A DNA stretch of 64,000 bases, from contig JAGYKL010000006.1 in assembly GCA_018401705.1 (NCBI GenBank), positions 90,426 through 154,425 of the forward strand, read 5' to 3'. The notes below the pieces were generated by a model that searched no databases, had not been told where the DNA came from, and saw only the letters and a list, made by a program, of their open reading frames with translations. Each line of letters starts with the position of its first letter. The stretch's first letter is position 1. The stretch is from Bacteroidia bacterium. GTDB taxonomy: Bacteria; Bacteroidota; Bacteroidia; M30B66. The translations under genes and the position numbers were made by a program. Shown piece after piece: positions 36,641-46,191 of this stretch.

Positions 36641-37522
36641 TTAATCTGGCAATCCTAATAAAGGCGTTTTGCCATCAGTAATAATCACCTTTGAATTTCC
36701 AGAAGAGCTAACATCCCTAAATGCCTCTATAGATTTATATTTTAGAATAGTAGGTGTTAAGCTAGAGTTTAGAAGCTCATTTGCTTCTTTAATTCCCTGA
36801 GCCTCAATGATTCTTGCTGTTTTTTCTCCTTCAGCTTTAATGATATCAGCTTGCTTACGACCTTCTGCATCAATCACGATAATTTGCTTCTTACCTTCAG
36901 CTTCAATTACTTTTCTTTGAGCATCTTTGGTTTCTCTTTGAAGAACAAACTCCATTCTCTGGGCTTCCTGCTCAGCGTTTAGCTTTTCTTCAATTGCATT
37001 TGATAATCCAGTTGGCAAAGTGATATTTTTCATTAGCACAGCTTCAATAATAAATCCCCTATCTTCTAGAGTTTCCATCATTTGATCCTTAATTGCTTTC
37101 TCAATTTTTGATCGTTCTGCGCTATGCATATCTTTAGCCATGAATCTAGCGCAAACATCAGCAGAAGCACTTCTAAAGACCGGTAGAATAATTACATCCT
37201 CGTAATTAAGACCGATACTCTCGAGCACACTAACAGCATTCTTTGCTTCTATTCTATATAGTATAGAAATTTCTGACTTAATAGTTAAACCTTCTTTTGA
37301 AGGTAGGCCGGTAGAAATTTCAAGATTAACTGTTCTTGTTGGCACTTTAATAACCTTTGTAGTAAAAGGATTAAATACTGCTAATCCGGGAGAAACCGTT
37401 TTGTTACTTACTTTTCCTAAGCGTCGTTTAACGCCTATCTCCCCTTGAATAATCCTTGAACAGGAGCTTAATATTGCCGTTGAGGCAACTATTGTAAATG
37501 TGTATAAAATGAATTTTCTCAT
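36641..37522 (-). CDS. Prohibitin/SPFH-family membrane protein
   Basis: 293 residues. An N-terminal hydrophobic anchor or lipoprotein signal (FTIVASTAILSSCSR, Cys about 21) precedes the SPFH domain (GEIGVKRRLGKVSNKTVSPGLAVFNPFTTKVIKVPTR is the start; then LTIKSEISILYRIEAKN). A helical region rich in EAEGKK/EAQGIKEANELL closes the protein. Prohibitins form large membrane rings that modulate proteases and lipid domains. Isolated gene. Confidence 0.92.
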   Translation of the reverse strand: MRKFILYTFTIVASTAILSSCSRIIQGEIGVKRRLGKVSNKTVSPGLAVFNPFTTKVIKVPTRTVNLEISTGLPSKEGLTIKSEISILYRIEAKNAVSVLESIGLNYEDVIILPVFRSASADVCARFMAKDMHSAERSKIEKAIKDQMMETLEDRGFIIEAVLMKNITLPTGLSNAIEEKLNAEQEAQRMEFVLQRETKDAQRKVIEAEGKKQIIVIDAEGRKQADIIKAEGEKTARIIEAQGIKEANELLNSSLTPTILKYKSIEAFRDVSSSGNSKVIITDGKTPLLGLPD

Positions 37523-37840
37523 AATTAAAAGAATATATTTCCTTAATAATGAGTAGGCCTTATGTTTTGTTTAAGCCAAGAGCTGAATTTGCCTGTTTAT
37601 TTTAGGAATGATTAAACAAAAAGAATTCTAAAAGCTAAACACCACCATAAGAAAATGTCCAATAAATAGTTGTTTGCTAACTAGATGTATTCTAGCGAAG
37701 CTTGTTTTTTGTAGTACAAGAATTCAGAGAGTCCATGCATTTTAGCCACATTTATCTTGCAAGGAGGCAACTGAGGAGAGTCTTAGAATTATTTCAAGAC
37801 ACAAATAATAAAGTTTATGGTTTACTAGTAAACTAGATGG
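37523..37840. other. 318-base intergenic region, no gene seen
   Basis: AT-rich spacer upstream of the prohibitin-like gene and downstream of lspA. The only structure noticed is the perfect 14-base palindrome GTTTACTAGTAAAC at 37820-37833, next to the lspA stop. No ORF, tRNA or strong promoter match. Confidence 0.5.
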
Positions 37841-38473
37841 CTATTGCTCTTCTGCAATTTCTTCAACCTTTTTTCCTTCTTCCTTAAAGAAATGCTTCTG
37901 GAACAATAGAAATACGCCAGCTCCGGCTGTTATTGAAGCATCAGCAACATTAAAAACTGGCGAAAAGAAAGTAAAAGATTCTCCTCCCCAAAATGGCATC
38001 CAATCAGGGAAGTGAGATTCAATAATGGGGAAGTAAAACATGTCAACGACATACCCATGTAGAAAAGTTCCGTAGCCGCCTTCCTCAGGCATGAATGAAG
38101 CTACCTGACCAAAACTGTCGTTAAAAATGATTCCGTAAAATGCAGAATCAATAATGTTTCCAATAGCCCCGGCTACAATAAATGAGAAAGACCAAACCAA
38201 TCCGGGATGAAGTGATTTTTTCTTGGCTGCTTTAAAAAGATACCAAGCCATGGCTCCAACTACACCGATCCTGAAGAGACTTAGAAATAATTTCCCAAAT
38301 TCTCCGCCAAACTCTAATCCGAAAGCCATTCCATTATTTTCAACAAAGCTTAGGTAAAACCAATCGCCTGCCACACTTACTGATTCACCAAGCATGAAAT
38401 GGGTTTTAATCCAAAACTTCACAATCTGATCAACCAGAAGGACAAAGAAAATAATTAGAAGAGGTTTGCGCAC
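37841..38473 (-). CDS. lspA: Lipoprotein signal peptidase (signal peptidase II)
   Basis: 210 residues with four membrane helices. LVDQIVKFWIKTHFMLGESV is the N-terminal helix; VENNGMAFGLEF, GAIGNIIDSAFYGIIF and PVFNVADASITAGAGVFLLF carry the two catalytic Asp regions (NIID and NVADA). An insertion of about 40 residues between them (FMPEEGGYGTFLHGYVVDMFYFP) makes it longer than the 160-residue E. coli enzyme, as I recall for Bacteroidota. It cleaves prolipoproteins, matching the many lipoproteins here. Part of ileS-dksA-like-lspA. Confidence 0.95.
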   Translation of the reverse strand: MRKPLLIIFFVLLVDQIVKFWIKTHFMLGESVSVAGDWFYLSFVENNGMAFGLEFGGEFGKLFLSLFRIGVVGAMAWYLFKAAKKKSLHPGLVWSFSFIVAGAIGNIIDSAFYGIIFNDSFGQVASFMPEEGGYGTFLHGYVVDMFYFPIIESHFPDWMPFWGGESFTFFSPVFNVADASITAGAGVFLLFQKHFFKEEGKKVEEIAEEQ

Positions 38474-38488
38474 CAGAGAGAGCTTGAA

Positions 38489-38869
38489 TTATTGTTGATT
38501 CTTAGCTTCAATGCTCAATGTAGCATGGGGCACAACACGTAAACGCTCTTTAGGGATTAGCTTACCGGTAACACGACAAATACCGTATGTTTTATTTTGA
38601 ATACGAACCAAAGCTGCTTCAAGATTCTCTATGAATTTCTTTTGACGAGCAGCCAATTGACCGGTTTCTTCTTTTGAAAGAACATCAGACCCTTCCTCCA
38701 TCAACTTAAAAGTAGGAGAAGTATCATCTGTGCCATGATCATCTTTATTAGAAAATGCTGATTTCAGAAGTTCATAGTCATTCTTAGCTTCTTCTAGTTT
38801 TTTTTCGATAATATCCTTGAACTCTTGAAGTTCTTCGTTGCTATATTTTGTTTTTTCTTGTTCGCTCAT
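38489..38869 (-). CDS. DksA/TraR-family protein with reduced zinc-finger
   Basis: 126 residues: N-terminal coiled coil (LQEFKDIIEKKLEEAKNDYELLKSAF) and a DksA-type C-terminal finger YGICRVTGKLIPKERLRVVPHAT. Only the first Cys of the four usual ligands remains, so zinc binding is unlikely; similar Cys-poor versions exist. DksA binds the RNA polymerase secondary channel with ppGpp. Sits between ileS and lspA, a conserved Bacteroidota order. Confidence 0.88.
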   Translation of the reverse strand: MSEQEKTKYSNEELQEFKDIIEKKLEEAKNDYELLKSAFSNKDDHGTDDTSPTFKLMEEGSDVLSKEETGQLAARQKKFIENLEAALVRIQNKTYGICRVTGKLIPKERLRVVPHATLSIEAKNQQ

Positions 38870-38870
38870 G

Positions 38871-41800
38871 TTAGTTCTTTTTTGAGATGGAGATAACTGT
38901 TGAAATATCTTCGGTGATTTCTACCGGAATGCCATCAGATGCTTTGTTCTCATTGACAATGCTTAGTGATACTCCAAGGGTTTCAGCGCAAATATAAGTT
39001 TTATTGTTCTCGATTGCAGCGCTTAGTGCAGGGTGGTTTTGAACAATGATTTCAATACGATCAGTGACCTCTAAACCACTGGTTTTGCGTATGTTCTGTA
39101 TTTTATTCACAAGTTCTCTGGCAAGACCTTCTTCCAAAAGAGACTCAGATATGTTCACATCAAGAGCAACGGTGTATGATCCTTCACTTGAAACAAGCCA
39201 TCCCGGTATGTCATCTGTTACAATTTCTACATCATCCATTGTTATCTTAACTTGTTCTCCTTCAACGTCCAAAGCAAAGTTTCCGTTACGTTGAAGTTCA
39301 TTTATATCTTGACTGCTCATCCTGCCGATTCCGGCAGCAATACCTTTCATGAGCTTTCCGAACTTAGGTCCAAGAACTTTGAAATCAGCTTTGATACGCT
39401 TTTTTATCACGCCGCTTTCTTCTCCAACGTATTCTATTTCTTTCACATTTGTTTCAGCAAGAATCAAAGCTTTAACGTCATCTAATTGGCGTTTGATCTT
39501 TTCATCAATCACCGGAACTAAAACCTTAGCCAATGGCTGTCTTACTCTGATATTTACTTTTTTCCTCAAACCAAGAATCATTGAAGTGTAATGCTGCGCA
39601 AGCTCCATTCGCTCTTCCAAATCCTTATTAACTTCAGTCGCTTTTATCTGCGGCCATTGACTTAAGTGAACAGATTTAAGATTGTGAATTTCGTTTCCTT
39701 GTAAGTTTCTGAATAACCAGTCAGAAAAGAATGGTGCAAACGGACTCATAAGCTGGGAAACAACTCTCAAACAAGTATGCAATGTTTCATATGCAGCCTG
39801 CTTATCAGAATCGCTGTCGCTTTTCCAGAAGCGTCTCCTGCCAAGCCTTACATACCAATTACTTAATTGCTCACTAACAAAATCTTCTATTGCACGTACA
39901 GCTGGTGTTGGATCGTAATCCTCCATTTTGGCTGTAACTTCTTCAATTAGCGAATTTAGTTTTGAAAGTATCCAACGATCGAGTTCCGGCCTTTCTTCAA
40001 CGTGCATTACATCCGGCCTACCGGCCTCAAACTCATCGATATTGGCATACATTGCGAAGAAAGCATAAGTATTATAAAGTGTTCCAAAGAACCTTCGCTG
40101 AACTTCTTTAATGCCTTCTGTATTAAAACGTAAATTGTCCCAGGGCTGAGCATTCCCAATCATATACCAACGCGTGGCATCGGCCCCGAATTCATTCAGA
40201 GTTTCAAATGGGTCAGCAGCATTGCCTAATCGTTTAGACATCTTATTGCCGTTCTTATCGAGCACCAATCCGTTGGAAACAACGTTCTTAAAAGCAACTG
40301 AATCGAAACACATTGTGCCAATTGCATGAAGCGTAAAGAACCAGCCGCGGGTTTGGTCAACACCTTCAGCAATAAAATCGGCTGGATAGGCCTTGTTGCC
40401 ATCTATAAGTTCCTTATTTTCAAAAGGATAGTGCAATTGAGCATAAGGCATGGCGCCAGAATCAAACCAAACATCTATCAAATCAGACTCGCGCTTCATG
40501 GCTTTGCCTAAAGGTGAAACCAGGATAAAATCGTCTACAAATGGACGGTGCAAGTCGAATTGAAGATAGTTTTCAGAAGAATAATCTTCGGCTTTTACAT
40601 TAGCCAATGGGTTTTCAGACATTAAACCAGCCGCCACTGATTTTTCCAACTCATCTTTAAGTTGAGCAACTGAGCCAATGCAAATGCGTTCAGCACCATC
40701 TTCAGTTGACCAAATCGGAATAGGAATTCCCCAATAGCGACTGCGGCTCAGGTTCCAATCCTGAAGATTCTCCAGCCAATTGCCAAACCTACCGGTACCT
40801 GTACTTTCGGGTTTCCAGTTTATGGTTTTATTTAATGCTATAAGCTTGTCTTTGGCTGCGGTTGTCTTAACAAACCAACTATCTAAAGGATAATAAAGCA
40901 CAGGCTTATCGGTTCTCCAACAATGAGGGTAAGTGTGGACATATTTCTCAATCTTAAAGGCTTTACCTTCGATTTTTAGTTTTAGTCCAATTCTCTCATC
41001 CACACTTAAATAATTATTTAACTGAGGAATAATTGACCTTAGTCTTTCTTGTTGTAAAGCCAGTTGTTCAGCTTTCTCATCATCGCTAAGGTATTGTTCC
41101 TTAACGAATTCACCGCCAAAACCAAAGATTGTGTCATTCACCTCAGGCAAAAAGCGACCGCGCAAATCAACCAGGGTTAATGAACCTATCCCGTGTTGCT
41201 TTGCAACGCGAAAGTCATCAGCACCAAAGCTAGGGGCGGTGTGAACAATACCGGTTCCATCTTCAGTAGTAACAAAATCGCCAGTTATAACCTTAAATGC
41301 ATCACCATCTGTTGGTTGCGCAAAAGGCAGAAGCTGCTCATAACGAAGGCCCTGCATTTCGGCTCCGGTAAACTCCGCAACAACTTGAAAAGGAATTGCT
41401 TTATCGCCTTCTTTGTAAGTATCAAGACTCAACTCGGCATTTGCTTCAGGAAAATATTTTCCAAGAAGAGGTTTTGCAAGAATAACCGTTACCGGTTGAT
41501 GTACATACTGATTGAAGGTTCTAACAGCAACGTATTGTATTTTTGCTCCAACGGTAAGTGCTGTATTTGAAGGCAAAGTCCATGGAGTTGTAGTCCATGC
41601 GAGCAGCCTTAAATCATCTTGAATGATGTCCTTAAAAAGCTCATTTGCTTTGTCATCTTTCACCAAAGTGAATTGAGCAACAATAGTCGCATCCTTTACT
41701 TCCTTGTAAGTCCCGGGCATATTTAGCTCGTGAGAGCTAAGTCCTGTTCCGGCGGCAGGAGAGTAAGGTTGAATTGTATAACCTTTATAAATAAGGCCTT

Positions 41801-42305
41801 GATCGAATAGTCGTTTTAGCAGAAACCAAACACTTTCGATATATGCGTTTTCGTAGGTAACGTATGGGTTTTCCATATCTACCCAATAACCCATTCTAAG
41901 TGTGAGGTCGTTCCAAATATCAGTGAATTTCATCACTTCCTCGCGACAAGCCTTGTTATAATCTTCGATGCTTATTGATTTCCCGATGTCATCTTTAGTA
42001 ATTCCAAGTCGTTTTTCAACTCCAAGTTCTACAGGCAAGCCATGCGTATCCCATCCTGCTTTACGTTTAACCTGATAGCCTTGTAAGGTTTTATAACGGC
42101 AAAAGAGATCTTTAATGGCGCGCCCCATTACGTGGTGAATTCCGGGTAAGCCGTTAGCAGAAGGCGGGCCTTCATAAAAAGTGAATGATTTACTTCCATC
42201 GCGCTCGGCAACAGAGCGTTCGAACACTTTTTCCTGCTGCCACCATTCAAGAATTTCATCCGCTATCGCGGGAAGGTTTAACTGCTTATGCTCAGGATAT
42301 TGCAT
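38871..42305 (-). CDS. ileS: Isoleucyl-tRNA synthetase
   Basis: 1144 residues, class Ia synthetase. The HIGH-type motif is in GPPSANGLPGIHHVMGRAI (residues about 47-60), the editing CP1 insert lies about 190-420 (LLAWTTTPWTLPSNTA), KMSKR is in VLDKNGNKMSKRLGN, and a long anticodon/C-terminal region follows. The length and C-terminal extension fit the longer bacterial/eukaryote-like form (IleS2 type) often associated with mupirocin tolerance; that is inference. First gene of the dksA-like-lspA operon; exact -7 element 31 bases upstream. Confidence 0.97.
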   Translation of the reverse strand: MQYPEHKQLNLPAIADEILEWWQQEKVFERSVAERDGSKSFTFYEGPPSANGLPGIHHVMGRAIKDLFCRYKTLQGYQVKRKAGWDTHGLPVELGVEKRLGITKDDIGKSISIEDYNKACREEVMKFTDIWNDLTLRMGYWVDMENPYVTYENAYIESVWFLLKRLFDQGLIYKGYTIQPYSPAAGTGLSSHELNMPGTYKEVKDATIVAQFTLVKDDKANELFKDIIQDDLRLLAWTTTPWTLPSNTALTVGAKIQYVAVRTFNQYVHQPVTVILAKPLLGKYFPEANAELSLDTYKEGDKAIPFQVVAEFTGAEMQGLRYEQLLPFAQPTDGDAFKVITGDFVTTEDGTGIVHTAPSFGADDFRVAKQHGIGSLTLVDLRGRFLPEVNDTIFGFGGEFVKEQYLSDDEKAEQLALQQERLRSIIPQLNNYLSVDERIGLKLKIEGKAFKIEKYVHTYPHCWRTDKPVLYYPLDSWFVKTTAAKDKLIALNKTINWKPESTGTGRFGNWLENLQDWNLSRSRYWGIPIPIWSTEDGAERICIGSVAQLKDELEKSVAAGLMSENPLANVKAEDYSSENYLQFDLHRPFVDDFILVSPLGKAMKRESDLIDVWFDSGAMPYAQLHYPFENKELIDGNKAYPADFIAEGVDQTRGWFFTLHAIGTMCFDSVAFKNVVSNGLVLDKNGNKMSKRLGNAADPFETLNEFGADATRWYMIGNAQPWDNLRFNTEGIKEVQRRFFGTLYNTYAFFAMYANIDEFEAGRPDVMHVEERPELDRWILSKLNSLIEEVTAKMEDYDPTPAVRAIEDFVSEQLSNWYVRLGRRRFWKSDSDSDKQAAYETLHTCLRVVSQLMSPFAPFFSDWLFRNLQGNEIHNLKSVHLSQWPQIKATEVNKDLEERMELAQHYTSMILGLRKKVNIRVRQPLAKVLVPVIDEKIKRQLDDVKALILAETNVKEIEYVGEESGVIKKRIKADFKVLGPKFGKLMKGIAAGIGRMSSQDINELQRNGNFALDVEGEQVKITMDDVEIVTDDIPGWLVSSEGSYTVALDVNISESLLEEGLARELVNKIQNIRKTSGLEVTDRIEIIVQNHPALSAAIENNKTYICAETLGVSLSIVNENKASDGIPVEITEDISTVISISKKN

Positions 42306-42336
42306 CTTTTTGACTTAACTCGCTTTTTGAGGGCTG

Positions 42337-42344
42337 CAAAGATA
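42337..42344 (-). promoter_or_regulatory. -7 promoter element (TATCTTTG on minus strand) of ileS
   Basis: The plus strand reads CAAAGATA, the complement of TAnnTTTG, 31 bases before the ileS start. Confidence 0.62.
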
Positions 42345-42555
42345 ACAATTAAGCCTTCATGAAACAGACTTGAAACTTAGCCAAGTGCAGTCGGTTCGGG
42401 TAAAAACAAAATTTAATAATTTCTTACATAAAAAACCTCAAGATTGTTTATAAAGCCAATGTTATCAACAATATGCAGCGTTATCGCGGCTTTGACCCGT
42501 GTATTGTTTTGTAAGGTTAGCGCCTTAATTGGCCTTTTAGGACAAATGAACCTAA

Positions 42556-42563
42556 TACCTTTG
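42556..42563 (+). promoter_or_regulatory. -7 promoter element (TACCTTTG) of the coiled-coil lipoprotein gene
   Basis: Exact TAnnTTTG, 40 bases before ATG 42604. Confidence 0.62.
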
Positions 42564-42603
42564 TATTCGAATCTATACCTAAACTTCATATTTTAATAAC
42601 CTT

Positions 42604-43476
42604 ATGAAACATCTGCTGATTTTAGCAATTGTCGCTCTTTCATTTATTGGATGCGAGAGTAATGAACCAAATCCCGAATTAGAAGCTTTAAAGCTTGAAA
42701 AAGAAGCCATCGCCCGTGAGGCCGCTGCTAAAGATTCAACAATAAACTCTTTTATCGAGTCTCTTAATGAGATTGAAGATAATCTTGCCCAGGTAAAGCA
42801 AAAGCAAGGAACTATCAAGTCTTCTGCTACAGAAGGAGCAGAACTTCAAGGTACTGCTAAGGATCGTATTAATGAAGACATAAATTTCATTAATGACCTA
42901 TTGGAGGAGAATAAATCAAAACTTGCCAGTTTGCAATCAAGACTTAAGAAGTCTAACTTGAAAGTTGGCGAGCTTGAGAAAATGATTGAAAGAATGACAG
43001 CTCAGTTAGCTGAAAAAGATGCTGAAATTGGTTCTTTGAAGGAGCAATTGGCAGCAATGAACATTCAGATTACTGAATTATCTACGGCCGTGAGCGGTTT
43101 ACAATCAGAAAGTGCAGCTAAGTCAAATGTAATTGAGCAAAAGACAGAAGCCTTAAATACAGCTTACTACGCTGTAGGAACATACAAAGAGTTAAGAGAC
43201 AACAAGGTAGTTAGTAAAGAAGGCGGTTTCCTTGGTCTTGGCAGAAAGAAAAGTCTTGCTGGAGATTTTAACGAAGAATATTTCAATAAGATTGATGTAT
43301 CTCAAATCAAATCAATTCCTATTGGAGGTAAAGATGCTAAGGTGGTTACCAATCACCCAAGCTCGTCTTACAAACTTGAGATGGAAGGCAAGAAAATGGT
43401 TAAGAGTTTAACAATTACAAATCCTTCTAGTTTTTGGAAATCTTCTAAGTACTTAGTTGTGATAATCGACAAATAA
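42604..43476 (+). CDS. Coiled-coil lipoprotein (Cbp1-like), function unknown
   Basis: 290 residues with a lipoprotein signal (LILAIVALSFIGCESN). Residues about 25-180 are a long heptad coiled coil (INEDINFINDLLEENKSKL, RMTAQLAEKDAEIGSLKEQL). The C-terminal domain (NTAYYAVGTYKELRDNKVVS, GFLGLGRKKSLAGDF, HPSSSYKLEMEGKKMVKSL) is conserved in Bacteroidota; I recall it being labelled Cbp1 collagen-binding adhesin-like in databases, which should not be taken as function. Ends with a strong terminator. Confidence 0.8.
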   Translation: MKHLLILAIVALSFIGCESNEPNPELEALKLEKEAIAREAAAKDSTINSFIESLNEIEDNLAQVKQKQGTIKSSATEGAELQGTAKDRINEDINFINDLLEENKSKLASLQSRLKKSNLKVGELEKMIERMTAQLAEKDAEIGSLKEQLAAMNIQITELSTAVSGLQSESAAKSNVIEQKTEALNTAYYAVGTYKELRDNKVVSKEGGFLGLGRKKSLAGDFNEEYFNKIDVSQIKSIPIGGKDAKVVTNHPSSSYKLEMEGKKMVKSLTITNPSSFWKSSKYLVVIIDK

Positions 43477-43495
43477 TAAATTTAGATATTAATTA

Positions 43496-43529
43496 AAAGG
43501 CGCCATTTTCGAGAGAAAATGGCGCCTTT
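43496..43529. terminator. Bidirectional terminator
   Basis: Arms AAAGGCGCCATTTTC / GAAAATGGCGCCTTT around GAGA, perfect, between the coiled-coil lipoprotein and the convergent cytochrome c gene. Confidence 0.92.
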
Positions 43530-43583
43530 CTAATTTGAGCTTATTGATACACTTGAATCGACTTTATCAATTTCAATGTGGGC

Positions 43584-44186
43584 TTAAATATTATCCGGAC
43601 CAATTGGTGCAGGAACAATATTGCTAACCGGCTTGATGCTTTTTAAATAAGTAAAAATGGCATGTGCGTCTTCGTCCCTTAGCTGAGTAAAATTAGTCCA
43701 TGGCATTGGAGGAAGAAGCATTCGGCCATTCTCAAGACCCTTTGCTTTACCTTCTTTCATAGCTTTTTTAAACTGCTCTTCAGTCCAATTGCCATTGCCT
43801 GTTTCATCGGGAGTTAGATTTGCGGCGAATGAAATTCCCCAGGGTCCGGCAGCAGCCGTTAAATCAGGATAAAACATTCCAAACCCATCTTTTATCATCT
43901 TGCTGTCAAATTTAACAATTGGCCGGTCGGAAGGATAGCCAGACAGCATTAATTCAGGGATAATTTCAGGGCCTCTTTCTCCCACTTTTTTTGGAGAATG
44001 ACAGTCGTTACATCCCATAATTCCAACGAGATACTCACCTCGCTTTACGATGTCCTCCTGGCTCTCTACTGGTTCTTCTGTTGCAGCAGTTTGGGTTGTT
44101 TCGGATGCTTTTTCTGAACATGCAGTAATAAATAAAGCAACACTCAAAAATGAAAAAGCGAATTTGATGTAGCTTAAGTTTTTCAT
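43584..44186 (-). CDS. Cytochrome c lipoprotein
   Basis: 200 residues with a lipoprotein signal (SVALFITACSEKA) and a Thr/Glu-rich linker. One heme-binding motif CNDCH (about residue 58-62: YLVGIMGCNDCHSPK) and a Met-containing axial region (MLLPPMPWTNFTQLRDEDAHAIFTYLKSI). It resembles single-heme class I cytochromes with a Gly/Pro-rich middle part, found in periplasmic electron transfer. Partner oxidase is not in the window. Convergent to the coiled-coil lipoprotein with a shared terminator. Confidence 0.9.
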   Translation of the reverse strand: MKNLSYIKFAFSFLSVALFITACSEKASETTQTAATEEPVESQEDIVKRGEYLVGIMGCNDCHSPKKVGERGPEIIPELMLSGYPSDRPIVKFDSKMIKDGFGMFYPDLTAAAGPWGISFAANLTPDETGNGNWTEEQFKKAMKEGKAKGLENGRMLLPPMPWTNFTQLRDEDAHAIFTYLKSIKPVSNIVPAPIGPDNI

Positions 44187-44349
44187 AACGAAGATGACTA
44201 AATGATTTCTACAAGGTTAGTGATTATATGCTTTGAAACATCATAGAACAATCCACAACTATGCAAAGAGTTGTTTGGTAAAAATAGTAAGTTGAAGAAA
44301 TAGACTTCAACATAAATGCAAGCAATCTCAATCGAATAATTGAATGTTC

Positions 44350-45342
44350 TTAAGGTTTACAAACGCTATCAACAGCCCTTTTAATCTCCTCTAAATCCTG
44401 ATTCATCATGCATTTAAAATGCCCTTTGGGGCAGGATGAATATCCGATTTTTGAACAAGGTCGGCAGGACAAGCCTTTTACTTCTGAGCGATACTCAAAT
44501 ACATCATTTTGAGGGAAGTAAGGGTACATGCCAAAATCAGGAATTGTATTTCCCCAAATGGAAATGATAGGTTTTTTAAAAGCCGCAGCAATATGCATTA
44601 ATCCAGTGTCGTGAGTGATTACGCAATTAGCTTGTCTTATCAATGATGCAGAGCCACTCAGGCTTAGCTTTCCGCAATAATTAAGAACACGGTTTTCAAA
44701 ATTGCTAGAGATGTTTTTCCCCAATTCTTCTTCGGCTTTGCCTCCTAAAACGATAATTGGTTGCTTAAGCTTAGCGCACAATTCAATGAGTTTTGCTTCA
44801 GGCAATTGTTTAGTTGCTTTTAAAGCTCCTGCCACCAAAACTACATAACCGTTTTGAAAAGCAGCAGGCAAAGTTGAGATAGCAATTTCTTCCCCCGAAG
44901 GGATAAAAAAATCAAGCCCTAATTTGTCATCAAATACATTCAGCTTTTTCAAAGTATCTAAATACCTCTCAACGATATGCTTTTTCGGAAGACTGTCTAT
45001 CTTAAACCTCACTTTTAAATATTTCTCAATATTGAGCTTCTTAAAAGCCGACGAAGGCCTCTTAAGAGCAAGTTTTACCCTGAGAGAGCGCAAGTTGTGG
45101 TGTAAATCAACTACAGAATCGAATTTTAACTTAGCTAATTCGCTAAGGGCGTTTTTGTAATTGACGTCCCATTCCCAAACCTTGTGAATATGTGGGTTTG
45201 CCTTGACAATTGAAGCAAATCCGGGCTTAGTGAGAAAGTGAATTTCTGAATCAGGATAGGCTTTTATAAGGCATCTAACAACCGGAGAACACAGCACGAT
45301 ATCGCCCATAGAACTAAAACGTATGATAAGAAATCGCTTCAT
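44350..45342 (-). CDS. Glycosyltransferase family 9 (heptosyltransferase-like)
   Basis: 330 residues. The N-terminus FLIIRFSSMGDIVLCSPVVRCLIKAYP and the C-terminal CVITHDTGLMHIAAAFKKPIISIWGNTIPDFGMYPY are the two conserved segments of ADP-heptose:LPS heptosyltransferases. Its Cys-rich end (GLSCRPCSKIGYSSCPKGHFKCM) also recurs in the family. It should add a sugar to the LPS core. A promoter box lies 16 bases upstream, close to the divergent tatD-like gene's promoter. Confidence 0.92.
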   Translation of the reverse strand: MKRFLIIRFSSMGDIVLCSPVVRCLIKAYPDSEIHFLTKPGFASIVKANPHIHKVWEWDVNYKNALSELAKLKFDSVVDLHHNLRSLRVKLALKRPSSAFKKLNIEKYLKVRFKIDSLPKKHIVERYLDTLKKLNVFDDKLGLDFFIPSGEEIAISTLPAAFQNGYVVLVAGALKATKQLPEAKLIELCAKLKQPIIVLGGKAEEELGKNISSNFENRVLNYCGKLSLSGSASLIRQANCVITHDTGLMHIAAAFKKPIISIWGNTIPDFGMYPYFPQNDVFEYRSEVKGLSCRPCSKIGYSSCPKGHFKCMMNQDLEEIKRAVDSVCKP

Positions 45343-45358
45343 CGCATTGCCGGAAATG

Positions 45359-45366
45359 CAAAACTA
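45359..45366 (-). promoter_or_regulatory. -7 promoter element (TAGTTTTG on minus strand) of the glycosyltransferase gene
   Basis: The plus strand reads CAAAACTA, the complement of TAnnTTTG, 16 bases before the start at 45342. Confidence 0.58.
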
Positions 45367-45417
45367 AACATATTCAAACGCCAAGCACACCCTCGAAATT
45401 CTCACCTTTGCAGAATT

Positions 45418-46191
45418 ATGCTTTTAATAGACACTCACACACATCTCTATTTACCTGAATTTAATAATGATCGCTTAGAAATGGTTCAAAGAGCCATATA
45501 TTCAGGTGTTTACAGAATGTACCTCCCCAATGTAGATTCTGAAACCATTGATGCTATGCATGAATTGGAAAGTCAATTTCCAGATAACTGCTTCGCAATG
45601 ATGGGTTTGCATCCGTGTTCTGTGAAGCCCGAGAATTATAAAGAGGAACTAGCTCTGGTAAAGGAATGGCTCAACAAACGTAAATATGCGGCTGTTGGCG
45701 AAATTGGACTTGATTTATTTTGGGATAAAAGCACTTTTGAAATACAAAAGGAAGCTCTTGAAACGCAGTGTCATTGGGCTTTAGAGATGGATTTGCCAAT
45801 TGTAGTTCATAGCCGAGAGTCGACACAGGAAAGCATTGATATTATTAAACCATTAGCAAATCAAGGTCTGAGAGGGGTTTTTCATTGTTTTTCGGGCACA
45901 GCAGCAGAAGCTGCGGAAATCGTCGAAATGGGATTTTATTTAGGCATTGGAGGCGTTTTGACATACAAGAAAGCTACTCTTAAAGAGGATATTGCAGAAA
46001 TCCCTCTCGATAAAATTGTTCTTGAAACCGACTCTCCTTACCTATCACCTGTTCCTTTTAGAGGAAAAAGAAATGAATCGTCTTATATTCGCTACGTGCT
46101 TGATTTTTTATCAGAGTCGAGGAAAGTAGGGAAGAAAGAACTGGCCGAAATAACCACTGCAAACGCTTTAGAACTTTTTAAAGGGAAATGA
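45418..46191 (+). CDS. TatD-family metal-dependent hydrolase
   Basis: 257 residues. Metal ligands are visible in IDTHTHLYLPEF (HxH), VGEIGLDLFWDKS (Glu), PIVVHSRESTQE (His), GVFHCFSGTAAEA (His) and LETDSPYLSPVPFRGKRNE (Asp). TatD proteins are DNases/phosphodiesterases implicated in DNA repair and quality control. Near-consensus promoter box CACCTTTG ends 7 bases before the ATG. The last codons overlap the asparaginase start (ATGA). Confidence 0.95.
   Translation: MLLIDTHTHLYLPEFNNDRLEMVQRAIYSGVYRMYLPNVDSETIDAMHELESQFPDNCFAMMGLHPCSVKPENYKEELALVKEWLNKRKYAAVGEIGLDLFWDKSTFEIQKEALETQCHWALEMDLPIVVHSRESTQESIDIIKPLANQGLRGVFHCFSGTAAEAAEIVEMGFYLGIGGVLTYKKATLKEDIAEIPLDKIVLETDSPYLSPVPFRGKRNESSYIRYVLDFLSESRKVGKKELAEITTANALELFKGK

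Noticed and set aside
37820..37833. Palindrome GTTTACTAGTAAAC beside the lspA stop as terminator or operator
   Set aside because: Short, AT-rich, without a T run and not near a start codon; possibly chance.
41193..41570. 125-codon open frame antisense to ileS
   Set aside because: Shadow of the synthetase; no family features.
42604..43476. Collagen-binding adhesin function for the coiled-coil lipoprotein
   Set aside because: Only a remembered family label supports it; nothing in the sequence shows collagen binding.
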